Source: Microvirga rosea
GTDB taxonomy: Bacteria; Pseudomonadota; Alphaproteobacteria; Rhizobiales; Beijerinckiaceae
DNA: 64,000 nucleotides
NCBI RefSeq assembly: GCF_020595095.1
Contig: NZ_JAJDOP010000007.1
Coordinates: forward strand, 1 to 64,000
Direction of reading: 5' to 3'
Of the stretch, positions 63,895 to 64,000 are shown piece after piece. The notes below the pieces were generated by a model. The model was not told where the DNA came from and did no database searches. It was given only the letters and a program-made list of their open reading frames with translations. The translations under genes and the position numbers were made by a program. Position 1 is the stretch's first letter. Each line of letters opens with the position of its first letter.

Positions 63895-63919
63895 TATTGA
63901 TATGGGAAAACGGGACACG
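63895..63919 (+). repeat. 25-bp direct repeat, right copy
   Basis: Identical to 62309-62333. Here its end ACGGGACAC (63910-63918) is mirrored by GTGTCCCGT at 63932-63940, making a 9-bp inverted repeat with a 13-bp loop. This lies upstream of the 453-residue gene, in promoter/operator position. Confidence 0.85.
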
Positions 63920-64000
63920 TCCGAATAATCAGTGTCCCGTCAATGACTTGATGCACTCTGGCTTGTCACACAGCGCTTATCAGCGTGTGGCTTGCGCTAC

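Noticed and set aside
1..64000. CRISPR arrays and cas genes
   Set aside because: No regularly spaced repeats of 25-40 bp and no Cas proteins were seen; the only long direct repeat is the 25-bp pair near the right end.

Overview
The window looks like chromosome of an alphaproteobacterium of the order Hyphomicrobiales (Rhizobiales), most probably Methylobacteriaceae close to Microvirga. The evidence is GcrA with clustered GANTC sites, a PhoB-PhoU-PstBACS operon, a sigma-EcfG-type promoter, FixK-type boxes, the long form of dCTP deaminase, MetZ, and several small orphan proteins of that group. The genus is inference; the order is well supported. No database was searched, so every family name comes from reading motifs.

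Left part, about 1-37.4 kb, is core genome. An rRNA operon leader (promoter, boxA) runs off the left edge on the minus strand, followed by tRNA-Gly(CCC), dcd, apaG-argE and the argD-argF-hslO operon, whose genes overlap by ATGA. Next come gcrA, the phosphate operon pstS-pstC-pstA-pstB-phoU-phoB behind a triple Pho-box repeat, a multi-PAS hybrid histidine kinase lying between pstS and phoR, a flippase-like membrane protein and an HWE-type sensor kinase. A cobalamin block follows: cobU, cobQ, a periplasmic B12-binding protein, a cobalamin riboswitch with btuB, cobD and cobC. After it are a lytic-transglycosylase-like protein, an MFS exporter, gamma-glutamyltransferase, rfbB, metZ with a structured leader, and several small proteins. 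One of these is a stand-alone copy of the GcrA DNA-binding fold and another sits behind a sigma-EcfG-type promoter.

Right part, from 37.4 kb to the end, reads as a mobile island. It begins at an 18-nt copy of the 3' end of a tRNA-Glu beside that tRNA's presumed terminator, a typical attL. Inside are (a) a zinc-ribbon/HEPN protein of lower GC; (b) a mobilization operon (small ORF, mobC-like, relaxase with a second gene nested in another frame, small ORF) with an oriT-like palindrome region; (c) a 17-kb block of hypoxia/stress genes: universal stress proteins, alcohol dehydrogenases, PhaC, a P-type ATPase, Hsp20, a PPOX-fold protein, a PfkB kinase with a broken frame, cytochrome c and an MBL-fold RNase-like protein; (d) an IS110/IS1111-type element with subterminal inverted repeats; (e) a Schlafen AlbA_2 protein; (f) a putative replication-type gene flanked by 25-bp direct repeats. 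The matching attR, an intact tRNA-Glu and an integrase should lie beyond the right edge.

The most coherent system is block (c). Three strong TTG-N8-CAA palindromes (44517, 48207, 57974), one good one (54828) and one weaker one (49930) sit 75-93 bp before the first genes of its transcription units, in the position expected for activation by FixK/FNR. The block therefore looks like a single oxygen-responsive regulon carried on a mobile island, analogous in content to the dormancy regulons of other bacteria.
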